A stretch of 64,000 nucleotides of DNA from Butyriboletus loyo (Eukaryota; Basidiomycota; Agaricomycetes; Boletales; Boletaceae), in assembly GCA_038093515.1 (NCBI GenBank), contig JBBPSI010000011.1, forward strand, positions 124,001 to 188,000, given 5' to 3'. The number at the start of each line of letters is the position of its first letter. The first letter of the stretch is position 1. Below the pieces are notes generated by a model. That model was not told where the DNA came from, did no database searches, and saw only the letters and a program-made list of their open reading frames with translations. Below, in pieces: positions 11,247-24,120 of this stretch. The position numbers and the translations under genes are program-made.

Positions 11247-12945
11247 TCACGAAGAAACAGAGGGGGGCGTGTGCTGAGCCTCGTCCGCCTCCCAGGTGCC
11301 AGGTACCAACACGAACGGGAGCAACCACGTAGCAGTCAGAACAACACCATAACCTGTCGTTCGTTCAGCGATACCTCGCGCGTGCCAAGCAAATAACCAT
11401 ACCTTTATCAAAACTCCTAATTCCAGACCAGCTCCATGCGATAAACCCACCCATATAACCCACATAAGGGACCAGATGGCGCAGAATAGTCACGCCAGGG
11501 TGCATCTGTGGTGGGAGCAGCGACACCGGCAGATGCTCCATGAGCCACTGAAGGGCGGTCGTGATTAATGCGGCGCGCTTGGCCGCTTCAAGTTGTCTGT
11601 TGTTAAGAACATCCAGAACAGGAGGAGGGAGATAACTGGCAGACGTCGCGTCAACTACATCCCAAACACGTCATGACGCTTACATTCGAAATCCCCACCA
11701 CATTGTCTGGACGGAGAGTTTCGTAGGTGAAGGCAACCAGACGCGATACTCCTTTGCAGCTGGTTGCTCCGCTGCAGGCTCGGTGGTGGGAGGTACCTGC
11801 GCCGTGTCACTCTCCGTCCCTCGAACGCTAGACGACTCTCCACCACCACCCATAAGTACTTGATCGATGGATTCCGAAGGCAGCGGAACGAAACGTGGGC
11901 TGCGTCCACCACTACGCATCAGCACTTCATCGATGGACTCCAAAGGCAGCGGAATGAAGCGTGACCAGGGACTGCGTCCACCACTACGCATCAGCATTTC
12001 ATCGATGGAACCCAAAGGCAGCGGGAGGAGAGGCGACAGGGGGCTGCGTGACCGGGGACTGAGCCCACCACTACTCATCAGGTCTTCATCAAAGGACTCT
12101 GAGGGTAGCGGTATGAAGCGTGGCTGAGGTGTGCGTATCTCCTCTCCATCTCCATTTACAGACACGATTTCCGAGCATGCAATCTCGACTTCCGAGGTAT
12201 CGTCTGGCTCCAACGGGCCATACATCATGACGGAGTTATTGTCATCAAGGCAATCCAAGACATCCTCCTGTGAAGGCTCCGAGGCACTTGTAGTCTCGGG
12301 TTTCTTGCTATACGACGGTCGCAAATGATCCAAGGCAGACCAGAATGATTGCCAACCGTGTTCGAAAGGACCGTTTTCAAAATTTGGCAGTGCTAAGAAA
12401 GCGAGCGGATGAGGGTCCCGTATAGTGGAAGGGGTATCACCATTAGCTTCGGTCTGTGAAGGAGCAGGCGGGGTGGGTCGAGAGGATCCTGAACCAATAC
12501 TAGACGCAAAGGAAGATATTGTGGAGAGTATATCGTGCGCCCTCTTCGCAAACGTGCTGGGGACGGTAGGCTCGGAAGATTGCCTGGGGTCATCGGCCAC
12601 CACCGAACCGACATTCCCGTCCGAATTCGATTCGGTGTCTGTGGGCGTCTGAAGCGCGTGAAGGGTCGGCGATGATAGTTGAGCGGGATCAACGCCGTTA
12701 TCCGTTGCAACCCCGACTTGAGTTGGGGTGTTGGCTCGGTGCGTGAGCTTTGTGAAGTGCCCGATTGCAGATGCTTTCATCCACTTGACTGGTGTAACGC
12801 CGGTCTGTTCTGCGCCTGCCGCCGAGGTGACCTGCTGGGTTGGAGACTGTGTCTTGCTCATCGACCGAAGAAGACGCGGGACAAGGTCTGTGGTAGAACG
12901 TGACTGGGATTGGAGGTTTGTTGGCGCAGATTCTTTATCTCCCAT
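11247..12945 (-). CDS. Repeat-containing membrane protein of unknown function
   Basis: I do not recognise a functional family. From the ATG at 12945 the first ~400 residues are mostly disordered and rich in Ser, Pro and Thr. They contain four tandem repeats of 22-29 residues with the core PLPSESIDEVLMRSGGRSP. Across two short introns the protein continues into a more conserved-looking C-terminus: YLPPPVLDVLNNRQLEAAK, LMEHLPVSLLPPQMHPGV, and two likely membrane segments (around YVGYMGGFIAWSWSGI and GVVLTATWLLPFVLVPG). The conserved-looking C-terminus suggests the folded, membrane-bound part is under constraint while the repeat region varies. It lies upstream of, and in the same direction as, the split-barrel gene but overlaps nothing. 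Confidence 0.7.
11841..12125. repeat. Imperfect coding tandem repeat, four units
   Basis: Four diverged copies of a 66-87 base unit lie in tandem inside the membrane-protein gene. On the plus strand each carries a version of TCATCGATGGACTCCAAAGG followed by a shared stretch ending near CCACCACTACGCATCAG. Units differ in length by multiples of three, so the frame is preserved. Confidence 0.8.
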
Positions 12946-13159
12946 CCGCACCAGCGAGTAGATAGTAGTATAACTAGAAAGACTGATCTTGCTGAATTGA
13001 CCTCACCCAGTGAGCTGGCCTCACCACCGCACGGCCCAGGAAAACACCTGTTGTGGCTATGTTAATATCAGACCAACGTTCTCATGCCACACTGAACGAC
13101 TGGAATTATCTACTAGCAACCAACTGAAAGGCTATAACACAGATGGACAACAGTTACTA

Positions 13160-16100
13160 TCAACCAGATCCAATGCAACGCGCAGTTGCAGCAATGCGAA
13201 AGTTCATCGGAACGACCGTGTGCCTGTTTGTAAATCAGCAACATGAACAACGTGTGCGTCAAGCTCCTCACTCATAATACTTTTGCACCCCATTGCCTTC
13301 CATAACCAAGACATCTCCCTGACAATGCAGCGTGCAACTGAGTAACAGGTATCACGCATCATCTGTTATTGCCACTCACATGACGGAGAACCAGTGTCAA
13401 TGCCAAAGTGCTTTTGCTCCCTGGATCTTCTGTGTTCACATGCAGGCGGAAATGCATCAATGCTGCAGACCCCAGGGAAAGAGACGCGACAATCGGTCCC
13501 AACTCCTTTTCGCTGTCACTATGGAACTGGGCATAGCTCAACAGGAGGTTTCCGGTCACACTGGACAGTGTTATACTCACAGACATCTTCTGTCGTTCCA
13601 TGTACGCCGCACTGAGAACCTCATTGAATGGGATATCAGTGCATAGCGCAAGGCTAGATCTCTCCTTGATCAACGCCAAGGCTCGCCGGACGCAGTCAGG
13701 CGCCTCGCGCCAAGGGACCGTGTGTCCCGACCCGCCGACATACTGAAACACGGATCAGCAAACTGGGTGGATTCTGCTCAACTGGGCATACCTGGTATGG
13801 CTCACCAGCTGAAATAAGGATCACATTACCAATATATTACTTCTGTAAAAAGAACAGTGCTTACAGTTCTGCGAGAAGTAGTTGGTGAGTAACAGACCAC
13901 GCGCTGATTAAACCGCGTCAATTTCTGTCAAGGTAAACGGCGAACCGGAATACCTCTGTGCTGTAGCAAACATTAGGTGATGATGTGGCAGAAGTTTGGT
14001 GTACTTACGTTTCGTAGTGGGTATCGACGAAGCTTCAGTTCACCAGTAGAAGCTCGTTGCTGATACAGCTGGAAGATATCATCGGCATCTCCATTCGACA
14101 ATGGTGTGCCGAGAATGAGGTGGATTTTACCCCTGACCAGATGAGTCTGCGCCAGTCACAGGAGACAAAAACAGCGATACCTACCTGTCATGGGGCAGGA
14201 TGAAAGTAAGGCAGTTAGTGAATCCTTTGTGCCCCCCGAGGTTAATTGTTTTGAGACGGGAAGCGAGGATGCCTATGACAATGGAAGTGAACGTGAAATG
14301 GCAGCTGGAGAGTGCTAGGTTACCCGAGTCTTTTCCAATTTGTGAGTGTAAAAATCCCTTCGGGGGACGCTGGTGCCAGAACTCCTTTGGGGAGCGTATC
14401 CTGCCGTTGACTACATACGTAAACTGACCCGCCAACCTCTGTCAGCGGTTTATGGAAACTGCATGACTACTTACTTGGCAATTAGGACATTCCCAGTGTT
14501 CCCATTTATACCTGCCCATTCCGTTAAACCTGCCAATAGATTTCATTCTCAAACTCACCTGCACGAAAGGCGACCACATTTCGTGCAATGCCAACCCTTG
14601 CTAAAGGCATATGTGGTCGTAACTCCACTTGGCGTTTCGACCACCCTGGCCGGTGTTAAATTAGGCAATCTTTCGAATTCCTGGGGTAACAGGCTTAAGA
14701 ATTCCTCGCGGTAATCTAATTGTTTTGGGTCTTCGCCGTTGATGCTCCAAAACACGTGGCAGCGGGTATTCAAGCATATCCAGCCTTGCTTGTAGATAAA
14801 CGGACTCTGCTCCTGACAATCTTTGCATTGGATGCCTGCATCTCCGCCAGCACTTGCGGGATATGATGAGCCTTTTGTGAGACAGGGCCTTGTATTCAAG
14901 ATGGGTCTTGGCGGGTCGGACGTTACATCCGTCGTCTCCTGTCGTGGTGTCCACCAGGGATCGCCTTGACCCTTGCACCATTGGAACGCGAATTTCCACC
15001 GGACAATACGTCCTGATCCATCACGGGTGGATTGGCACTCCGCTAATCACTGGTTAGATTAGACCAATCGACAGTGTGTCAAAAACTGACCCCATGCATG
15101 AGATATCCAATAAAAACCAAGTACAACATAGGTATAATTGGCCGAGGTGAGATCGTAGGGAAAGAGTGCATATTTATCATCAGCAAGAAGCGCGACAGGC
15201 AGTCGGTCTTTGCATGTCTTCAGCAAAGCGCGGACTGACTTATCTGAGGCTTCCTGGTCTTGATCTGTCTGGTAGCGCTTGGGTCCTCTACGAGTGTCAA
15301 GTATGCACTCAGATTTGCCACCACTGTCCTGCGAGCTCAGTTCGCTCAAGTGCGGTGCACATAAGTCAAACGAACCCGTGCGAGATGATTAATTTTCCAC
15401 CGTGATGGAATATGTCCCGACTGCAATAGTTCAGAAATCGAAAATAAGGATAACAGGAATTACACACCTCGCAGCATATGCCCCAAGAAGGTAACCCTTA
15501 ACGATGTTGTCCTTTGAGTACACACCACTATGATAACAACGAAAATACTGAAAAGACTCGCAGACTTCTTGACGAGACTTGTCAATGGTCAGTTACGTCA
15601 GTTACTACACAGAGCTCGCAATAAAACAGTCCACCTGAGCCCATATATGCGGAGGAGCCGGGACGGGAGGCTTAGAAGTGACCAATGAGGACACAGGTGT
15701 TTCTGTAGTCTCCTGAACGTCGTTCGCTTCATCTTGGTCGGGCCCGCCGAAGTCGTCGTACTCTGCGTCGTGTCCATCGTCTTGAGTCCAATCTGGTACG
15801 TCCGGCCCAACACCTTCCCGTAGTACAGCTAGTGCATTGCTCGCTGCATCTTGCAAAAGTTGGTCTACATACTTCAGGGATGGGGCTCCACATGGAACTC
15901 CACAGACGGTTGCGTCTTCGTCCGCAACTGGCACTAGACGCCTGTCGCATATCTTTTGGGGAAGAGGCCGCAGCTGTCTAATGTCTGGGCCAAGAACTTC
16001 GGCAGAGTCAGCGGTAGCCTTTTCATGGGATACCACAGATCCTGTTTCGAACTCAAGTCGAGTACGCTTCCTTCGTGCCATTGACTCTACTTGAATATTT

Positions 16101-17508
16101 TCCTGGGTCAATGGAGGACTGGTAACAGAGGGTCCTTGGATTGCGGGTTCTTGAAGGTCTTTTGCCCGTAAGTTATATGTGGACTTGGATCCATCCCCTG
16201 GTTCGCTATCCAAAATTGACGACGATACTCGACGCAATCGTTTAGTCGCACGGGTCTGAAGACTTCTAACCGGTTTCGTCTTCCGCAGTCTTCTGGAGTT
16301 GGAACTTTCTCGCGTTAGCTGAGTGGGAAGTTTCAAAATCATTGTTCCGCTGTCCTTGCGGCCATCGTGTGTGAATCCAGCGCTACGCCTGCCCTTGATA
16401 CTGGGAATATTGGGGAGGGAAATGAAGTCATCGGATCGGAAGCTTGTCAGGGCTGATTGGGGCTCAGGGATGACGATATCTTTACGGTGTTGCTTGTTTG
16501 TTTTGGGTTTGTGAGTCGAGCTTTTCTTCTCCATCTGATTTTTGAACCCAGGCAAGCCATGTGGTTGACTACAAGGATTGGATGCGATTCGTTTTGGCCG
16601 ATGAGATATAGAGTTCGCAACAGCGCCTCCATGAGTCTTGCATGGCTCCTTGTCATCTTCGGATACATCAGAAGGTGTGATGACTGGGGGTTTCTGAGAG
16701 CTGGCCTTGCGTTTCATTTCCTTTTTGGACGTTGAACATTTACTTGGCCTCGGGGTCGCAGGTAGGGTGGACTGTCGTTCACTGAAAGCAGGTAGCGTGC
16801 CATTTGCTGAGCTACCCATCGTAGAATGGGACCCACACGCTATGCTCAAACTCATAGCAATGTCTCCTGTCGATTCTGTGAGTTCTGGACATGTGCTTCC
16901 ATCACCGTAAAGCGAGCCAAACCTGCATCGGGATGCTGGACATGAGTCTCAACTTGGCGACGACCTTCCTTTGGGCCGGATATTTTATGCGGACGTGAAG
17001 AGCGTTGGCTGCCGTGGCCTTTACCTCCACTCTCACTTCCTCTTCCTCTGGCAGAGTGCTGAGTATTTGCAACATGGTCTTTGAGCTTGATAGCACCGAT
17101 GCCCTTCCTGATGACACCGGCTTGGTATTCGCGGGCCCTGTCGATGCTCCCATCTCGCAGTCCTTGTCGTAACAGAAACTGGTACTGGAGGAAGACCTCG
17201 TAAAGCTCTTTTCCCGCATCCGTGGCCTCGAAAGAATCTTTATCCGAGAGAAAATCCTTGAACACCAAGTATGCCCATGCCTTGGCTGCTTTAACGGCCT
17301 AAGGGAGAGTTGTCGAGATTTTCAACCATGTGGACACGTTGCGAGTACATACTTGATCATCCTGCCGCATTGCGTCGATAAATTGAGAGACCACGCCCTT
17401 GGTCGCCGAACGCGACTGGCCTTGCAAGGTCTCATACATAACGACATGCGCGCGAAGGGGTTCATGTTGCAGGAGGGACGGATCGTCGACACTCTCGGGC
17501 AGATTCAT
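13160..17508 (-). CDS. Large 2-oxoglutarate/Fe(II) dioxygenase, AlkB-like, with Cys-rich zinc region
   Basis: This large multi-exon gene encodes a probable AlkB-like oxygenase. The N-terminal region (start MNLPESVDDPSLL at 17508; includes AVKAAKAWAYLVFKDFL) is helical. A disordered basic region of about 400 residues follows, with many Lys/Arg runs. Next is a conserved block containing SRQEVCESFQYFRCYHSGVY, RDIFHHGGKLIISHG and DDKYALFPYDL, and then WKFAFQWCKGQGDPWW. A cysteine cluster (CKDCQ, CLNTRC, CTKCGRLSC, then CPNC) looks like zinc ribbons. The C-terminal catalytic part shows TNYFSQNAGEPYQYVGG, the HxD iron motif in FHSDSEKELGP, SLSLGSAALMHFR, GDVLVMEGNGVQKYYEH with the third histidine, and MNFRIAATAR with the 2-oxoglutarate-binding arginines. 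All oxygenase residues are present. A nucleic acid substrate is likely by analogy with AlkB but unproven. Confidence 0.8.
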
Positions 17509-17777
17509 AGGGACCAGACTCGACAGTTACGAGCCTGGCGGTGGGCACACGAAGATAGTTTGCTGCCAGCCCTGAGCGTGCTCGGCGAAGAACGTGACCT
17601 TTTTAGCTTCGTTCCGCATATCATATTTAGGTTTCCCAAACGATTCCACAAAAATTAATTGATGGTTGCGCAGTCCGCACGATATCATGGAGGACTCGAG
17701 CCAGCAGGTTAATCATACGTTGGCTACGTGTAAAGTGAACTCTGAGCTGCAACAATGGAATTGCATTCATTTCGAAC

Positions 17778-18403
17778 TTAGAGCGTGCTGGAGAGCCTCA
17801 TAAACGTCGGCCTCTATCCGAGCCTCTAGTTTGTCCTCCTCTGATCCATTACCAGCGGCGACCCTTAGCGCTTCCTGTAAGTTGGCACGAACGGCCTTGA
17901 ACTAAAATGTCAGTCAAAGGACATTCCCAGGGAGAGTACTGGACCTCGGGTGAGAAAGACTCCAGTGAGGCACCCTCGACCACGTTAATTGTCAATTTGT
18001 TACCGGGGTGAACGTTTGCAAAACCACCGGAGACTGCAGGATTCAGGAACGGCACACTGTAGCCTATCAAACTACTCACCAAACCACTTTTTTGATGTGT
18101 TTCCGGACTCGATTACCTCCACAACGCCAGGACGGAGGGGTTCAATGGAAGGGACGTGGTTTGCGAGAATACCCATGTCACCAGATGCAGCTGAAATATT
18201 TACTTGAACGACATCTGCGGAAGTGAAGATGGCCTGGCAAAGACTGTCAGGGACACAGGCGAGAGCAAGTGGTGACGAACCTGGTGGGGAAGGACAAGTG
18301 AAAGCTTGATTTTATCGGAAACCTCGGCGTAGCCACGTCTCTGCAGACTGAGTGCCGACGGCGCGCGTTTGGTGGCGGAGGAAAGCAAACGCAACGCAGA
18401 CAT
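17778..18403 (-). CDS. ATP16: Mitochondrial F1 ATP synthase subunit delta
   Basis: This subunit belongs to the central stalk of the mitochondrial ATP synthase. The start at 18403 gives a basic, hydroxyl-rich leader (MSALRLLSSATKRAPSALSL) typical of mitochondrial import. It is followed by EVSDKIKLSLVLPHQ, which resembles the start of the F1 delta/epsilon beta-sandwich. Later exons give GDMGILANHVPSIEPLRPG, the most conserved stretch of the family, and GFANVHPGNKLTINVVEGAS. The C-terminal helices end in LEARIEADVYEALQHAL. Three short introns split the gene. Length (about 165 residues) matches the fungal family. Confidence 0.9.
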
Positions 18404-18654
18404 TCTTGGTAGTGACTGTAATTGAACTCGAGTGTTGGTCGAGCCAGAGTTGCAAGCACGACGGACAAAGCCGGTTAATCCATCACGTGACCGTCACCCG
18501 CTGATTTGTTCTGATGCTAGTGTAGTTAATAACATTGCTACATACCAGCGAGGTTTGTTGTAACCTGCGTCGTCGACCGAATTTATGTTTCATTTCATTC
18601 TATACAATTGCGACACCCCGAGTTTGTATGTACTCGCCCGCATCCCTAGCCAGA

Positions 18655-21396
18655 TCACGGCTCAAACCTCGATTCATGCAGTCCATTGACTTGCGATCGG
18701 GAGTAGTCTTGGGGCAGAAGTTGTGGAACACGCAAGACGCCTCTCTCACTGGAGATGTACTGTCAGGAATTCTGATGCCCCCTTTTGCGTGAGATACGCA
18801 CATCTCGTCGACCGCAACCATGAGGTCATAATTAATTTCCTGGCTGACCACCGAGTCGAATTTGTAAGAGGGATGTGATCGGACAAAGTCTCGCATCCAC
18901 CTCGCCGTCGTTAGCAGCGAGCCTGGTGCACCTCAGGATCACAGGAACCGAATACAAATTATAATCACGCACCATTTGCACGACGGCGGACCAGGTCAAT
19001 GTATTTGTTAATCTGCCGTCTCTCAGATGGATCCACATCGAGGGTCTCAAGATATGCCTCAACAAGTCCAAGTAGTCCAGGAAACGCGACACCCTGTGAT
19101 GACTAGGAAATTTGTGGCACAGTGCAAGTGCGTTCAAACACCAACCTTCCCGTCGAAGATCTCCTCCATCGACATTTCCTCATATTCGTCCTCAACGAGA
19201 GTATCTACGAGGGTAGGCGGGGGAGGGAAGCGGGGGAAACAATTCCGCAACTGTCGTTCCTTTGGGGGCATACCATTCTGCCATTCGACAGGGGTGCAAG
19301 ATCCAGACGATGATGGGGTACTGATTGTTGGTGATATGTAGCCTGGTGGTAGCACATTTTTGCGGAAGAAGAACCTGGCCGAACTAATGGCATCTCGCTT
19401 TTGCGCCCTTGCCATATTCACATCGACCTTGAAGACGTTGATCGCAAGAAAATGACAGGAAACAGTGAACACACCTTAGAGATAGGAATGTAAAAATTCA
19501 GGTTGAAAGCGAGGATGGCTCTAGATAGGAGTACAATGAAAACGGCGAATGCGGCGTTCTCAAAGTCGGTTAGCTGTACTTCCATGCTGCGGAACTCAAC
19601 TCGCCAACCAATGGGGGATTTAGGCGGCGGTGGTTTGAAACGAAGAGTTTGCCAATTGGTAGATTGAAGGTTCTTGCCAACAGTGTTGACTTTGATTGTC
19701 ACAAAAGATGGGCAGTGCTCACCTCGAAGTGATCATTACTAGTCTCATCATCCTGGTTGATGGTTTCCGAAAAAATCACGAGGGGATCGCGGATGAATAT
19801 GTGGGCGATGTGTTTGGAAAGTAATCCATCGATGCCTTTGAACAGATGCGATCATGGGCCTTCAAAAAGAAATTTCATATTTCTATACGTACCATGGTCG
19901 ATGAGGCGAGTGTATATTTCGTGGTTGTAGGGCACATCGGTGTCGTTGTAGGCTGGCTTGTTGCTCCAATCCGTTGATAAATACAAGTCAACGCTGTCAT
20001 AACGTGACTTTGGAATCGCGTATTTATTCTCCTTCAATGGCTAGAGGACGTTGGGATTAGTCACGAAATTAAAGTCGCAAAAAGTCGATTAATTTACTGC
20101 ACTTCCGCGTTCCTCCGCGGTGCGGTCATCCACACTGCCAGCAATAACATTCCAGCGGCAGTCAACGTCGGAGAGATAACCACGCCAGATAGGACTAGCA
20201 GCGGTCAGAGCAAGCTGTATCCGCATAAGCGAGGACATGTATCTATGCCGAAATTTGCATACCATGATTGGGCCGAGTGGGATCAGGGCATCATACATGC
20301 GCCTTGCTTCCTCAACATTGCAACTCTGGAATGTGAGTTGCAAACAGCAACAACCCATGCCAAAGCCCATCGCGTCCATGTAAATATGATCTATTAAAGC
20401 TGCGCCGTTCTTGGCATCTGCATGGTGGGGCAGGCTTCATGAGCCACTTTGAGCTCTTTTCGCGCTAGGAAAGCCTCACCGGCATCTTCCGCGTACAAAG
20501 AACGCTGCCATGGTATAGCGGGATCGACGAACGGTCTCGGCGTTCTTTCGTCAATGAAAATAGGAAGATTGATGGCGACTTTGGAGCCTCTCCTGCTTCT
20601 AATATTGGCGGTAAGGGTGCTATGATACGGTGAGAAAGTAGGCGAGGGAGCGAACTGAATGGGTGTACTGACGGGAAACGTGCATGAGGATTGGTGACCT
20701 CTTCTGGTAAAAATAGGCTGTGACTGGACTTTGCGCCGTCAGGGCTGAAATAGGGATCGGTAAAGACACCAGGAGCGCCCAGACGAGGGAAAGATGTGAC
20801 TGTGATGGGTACTTCGTTGGCATTGAGATGCCTCCTGGCGAGCTGTCGTCTTGTATTCGAAATGAGGAAAAGGTACAAAGGAAGGGTGTGGAGAGCTCGC
20901 CTATAGTGCATATTGGATTCGACGGATAGTAAATCTTGAATAGAACCCGTGTATGGAGATCCGGGAGTTGACTCTAACATGAATCTCCCATATTCGGGGT
21001 GAAAAGTAGGGATTGAGATTCTGAGCAGATTACCCGCCAGCCAACGCAGTAGGGGACTGGGGCTTACGAGTCTGGAGTGTCACCCTCGAGGTCAGTGACG
21101 ATCTTGCTGAGCTTGGCGAGGATCTCAGTCTGACGGAGAGAGAGTTTGGCACTCTTCGTCTCGTCATCAAATGCGACGACCATGTATTCAATCTGAAGGA
21201 GATGCGTGAGGAAGGGTGCCAGCGCACGGAGCAAAGTGGGCAATACCTCATCACCCCAGAGAAGCTCGTCTCCGTGTCTGTCCTTGACTCTGTCCCAGGT
21301 GTGGAGGAACTGTGTGATGCCATGTTCCCTGACATGGTCGGCATACTTGCTTGCCTCGTCCCATGTGAGTGGTGTTCCAAGATACAGGAGGCCCAT
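18655..21396 (-). CDS. GCS1: Glutamate-cysteine ligase (gamma-glutamylcysteine synthetase)
   Basis: This enzyme makes gamma-glutamylcysteine, the rate-limiting step of glutathione synthesis. The eukaryotic GCLC family is recognisable from end to end. It starts with [20 protein letters not shown] at 21396 and shows [31 protein letters not shown] and [16 protein letters not shown] follow, then the active-site signature [38 protein letters not shown] and [18 protein letters not shown] sequence. Further on are [29 protein letters not shown] and [13 protein letters not shown]. The last exon must be spliced so that [18 protein letters not shown] forms, ending at 18655; an unspliced reading would stop nearby with unrelated sequence. 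The gene has roughly ten short introns. No feedback or Yap-type regulatory site was identified. Confidence 0.93.
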
Positions 21397-21642
21397 GGCG
21401 TGAACTGAGAAGCGGATTGCGCAATCTAGGCAGTTAGCGGGAGAGAGATAAAGCCTACCTGACAGACGTATGCATGCTATCCGATGGCGGGCGATTTGTA
21501 AGGAGCTCCTCTCGGAGTAGAGATCCGATGATGAACTCGGCTTCCATTTCAGGGCTTTTTGGGCACATCAGTCACTGAAACGGTTGGTGGTCAGAAACAA
21601 CTGCTGTTATCATTGTTACATGTCAATACAGTATTGTTATTG

Positions 21643-23397
21643 TTATCCGCTCCCCCCGTTCGTAGTCCACTTGAGTATTATCTTCAGCGCAAGTAGAACG
21701 TGTCTCAGCGCTCGTGTCCATGCCTCCTCTTGGTTGAACTGCAGCTTGGCGGATGCCTCCCCTATCTTGTCCTTGATAACTCTGGCCAGGCATTAGCTCC
21801 GCCCGTCGCTCTCATACGCCACTCACTGGTGTGGGAAATCGACACCTCCATCCTGCGACTTGACATAGTCCATCAACTGTCTCAGGCATTCCAGGAAAGC
21901 AACCATCGCAAAATCAAACCGGCGGTTGTGCAGTAGCCGGCCAAAGTGGAGATCCCCCGATCCATATAGTTCGTATGTTGCCTTATCACCAGTCGTTCGT
22001 TCAATTCGCGAAAAGGAACCCAATGGGATCAAACGGTAGCTGCGAATGCTTGTCAGTCTCGTTCTCGCCAAATTGCGTGATAGCATACTGGTCAAACGTA
22101 AAGTCTAACTTGCGCGCAATGGTATATAGTAGTAATAGTGTCTGTCCCCATGCCGCATTGATTTCAGGCCATTCCACCTGTACCACATCGAATAATTTGC
22201 TAGAACAAAGTGGCGGTGGCACTCACTGGAACACCGGGGACACGTCCTAGTCGTAGGCCGTTGATGGTCCCAAAGACTCCGTCGTGACCGATACAGAAAG
22301 CGTCGTTGTAGACATTAGTACGTTCTAGTTTCTCATACGTGGCGTAGTCCGCGGCGTATGCAGCCCGTAAAGACGAAAGAAGAGCGGCTTGACTTGCAGA
22401 GGCTAACTGATGTTCATTATGCGCGCGCCAGAACCTGACAAGTCGTCGATCACGGGGATAAAAATCGTTAGAGTGTATCAGGAACGCTTACTCGTCCTCC
22501 TCCTCTTCCAAAACTCTTTCCTCCAGCTCCAACGCGCGCAACTCCTCATCGAGTTGCTCTCTCTCGCGCTCAGCTAGCCTCAGTTGCTCAATTGCGACAC
22601 GCTCTTCTGCTTTCAGATTCTCGATCCCCTTTTCTGCTTCATCCCTACTCATATTCTGACCCTCGCGCTCCCTCTCCTTCTTTAATTCCTTTTCAAAGGC
22701 AATGTAACCGTCACGCTCCTTCCTAGTTTCGTCTAGCTGCCTTTGTAAGGAGGAAAGAAGAATCTGCGTGCACTCCGCGCAGAGAGGATGATCGATGTCA
22801 GCGCGTGTCGTCAGCAGATTAAAAAGGCGCATGGTAGAACGCAAATGATGTGATATAGGTGTTGGGTTCGGTTGATCGAGTTCGGTCTGCGTGGGTACTG
22901 ATGATGATGATGGTGGTGGTGGTGGTGGTGGTGGTGGTGGACCCTTTGACAGAACATCGTTGGAAGGAGAGGCCACCGGTCTGGGAGCAGTTTTAGGGGG
23001 TAAGGAGGATGGTATATTGCGTACAACGCTGTCTTGTAGGAGCACAAAGGACTCGTTGGGAGCCAGGTAATTGCGTTGGGGTTGCTTCCCCTGCGCACGC
23101 GAGGAAAGGGGTGGCGAAGCTCTTGCACTGTCTGGGTCCTTTGCGTGCTGCCATGCAGCTTTGGATGCGGGAGGAGAAGGGAGGAGAGCCAACTGTTCGG
23201 CCTCCGTCATGTACCTGACACGTGTGGAGGGTGCAGGTGGGAGGGATGCTGCAAGCGTGTCAAACTGAGACGGTGAAAGGTCTACGAGAGACGCGTCAAG
23301 CTGATATCCCGGATACCCTGAGTGGATGTTGGCGTCTGGGCAGAGTTAAGATCCATACCTGCAGGGGTTCCTTGCACTGCTGACAGACGTAACTCAT
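21643..23397 (-). CDS. ATG6: Beclin 1 / Atg6, autophagy PI3-kinase complex subunit
   Basis: Atg6 is a core subunit of the Vps34 phosphatidylinositol 3-kinase complexes that drive autophagy and vacuolar sorting. The first exon ([13 protein letters not shown], start 23397) carries the N-terminal C-x2-C typical of the family and joins [15 protein letters not shown] proline-rich linker follows with an uninterrupted run of ten prolines. Next is a long charged coiled coil (from [16 protein letters not shown] to LEEEEDE). The BARA domain shows [56 protein letters not shown] and [20 protein letters not shown]. The last exon is [19 protein letters not shown] and ends at 21643. All expected parts are present, and the poly-proline tract is the only unusual one. 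Confidence 0.92.
22911..22940. repeat. (TGG)n microsatellite encoding poly-proline
   Basis: Ten uninterrupted TGG/GGT triplets lie in the Atg6 linker exon, next to a short GAT run. On the coding strand they encode consecutive prolines. Trinucleotide tracts of this kind are expected to vary in length between strains. Confidence 0.9.
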
Positions 23398-24120
23398 CGT
23401 AGCTGGCCAGGCTTTCTCCTTTTCTTTTTTTCCAAGAGTCGGTCAGGTGCAGGTGCGTAGGCGCCGACCAGTCGGGACAAGGCGTATCGATAATGCAGTT
23501 TGAGGGTGCAAGGTCAAAGTTTGCGTCAATTTCGTTACCCCCGAGTTGGCATGAATTAGGTCACAATCATGCATTCGTTCTTCATTCATGTTCATGTTCA
23601 CGACGACTCATGCAAAAAACGCGCTCTAGCTTCGATGAGCAAGCACGCGCTGTTTTTGTCATAGATGACTGTAGCTTCCGTCTAGACAGTCAGGCCATCA
23701 ATGAACCCTCCGCTCCTGCCCTTCTGCGCTCACGGACTTTTCTTTCTTCAGAAACATGCACACCTTTCCTTCGAGGGTCTTGCTTATCGAGGATTTCCCT
23801 TCAGGTTCTGGTACAGATTCACCCCCCTGTCATGTGGCAGCCCACAGTACGTCCTTCGTCAGCCCATTGCTGTGCATGATGGCATTTCTTACATTTCCGT
23901 TAGCTGGAACCCAACGACCAATGTGGCGTTGACGATGCATGCAGCACCACTTTTTCTTGAATCATTCTCCCGACGTGGCCCAATGGCTATGTAAACCCAT
24001 ATATAAGAAGTTCCGAGTTCCAGCAGTTCAACTCATAGTCAGATCATCCCGGCGCCCCTAGCCACGTCAATAGGCAAGCATCTTGTTATCTGTGTCTATT
24101 CATCACCAATCCATGCATAG
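23398..24120. other. Divergent intergenic region, Atg6 / caspase-like
   Basis: This 723-base gap separates two divergent start codons. A 97-codon open frame at 23701-23994 lacks recognisable motifs and is not called. The right end carries a CCAAT and TATA-like pair listed separately. No RNA gene or repeat was seen. Confidence 0.5.
23980..24007 (+). promoter_or_regulatory. CCAAT and TATA-like promoter elements of the caspase-like gene
   Basis: CCAAT occurs at 23980-23984 and TATATAAG at 24000-24007, about 115 bases before the ATG at 24121. The spacing fits a core promoter with a short leader. Evidence is sequence match only. Confidence 0.45.

Noticed and set aside
23701..23994. 97-codon plus-strand open frame before the caspase-like gene
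   Set aside because: Its sequence shows no domain, and it runs into the CCAAT/TATA region of the next gene.
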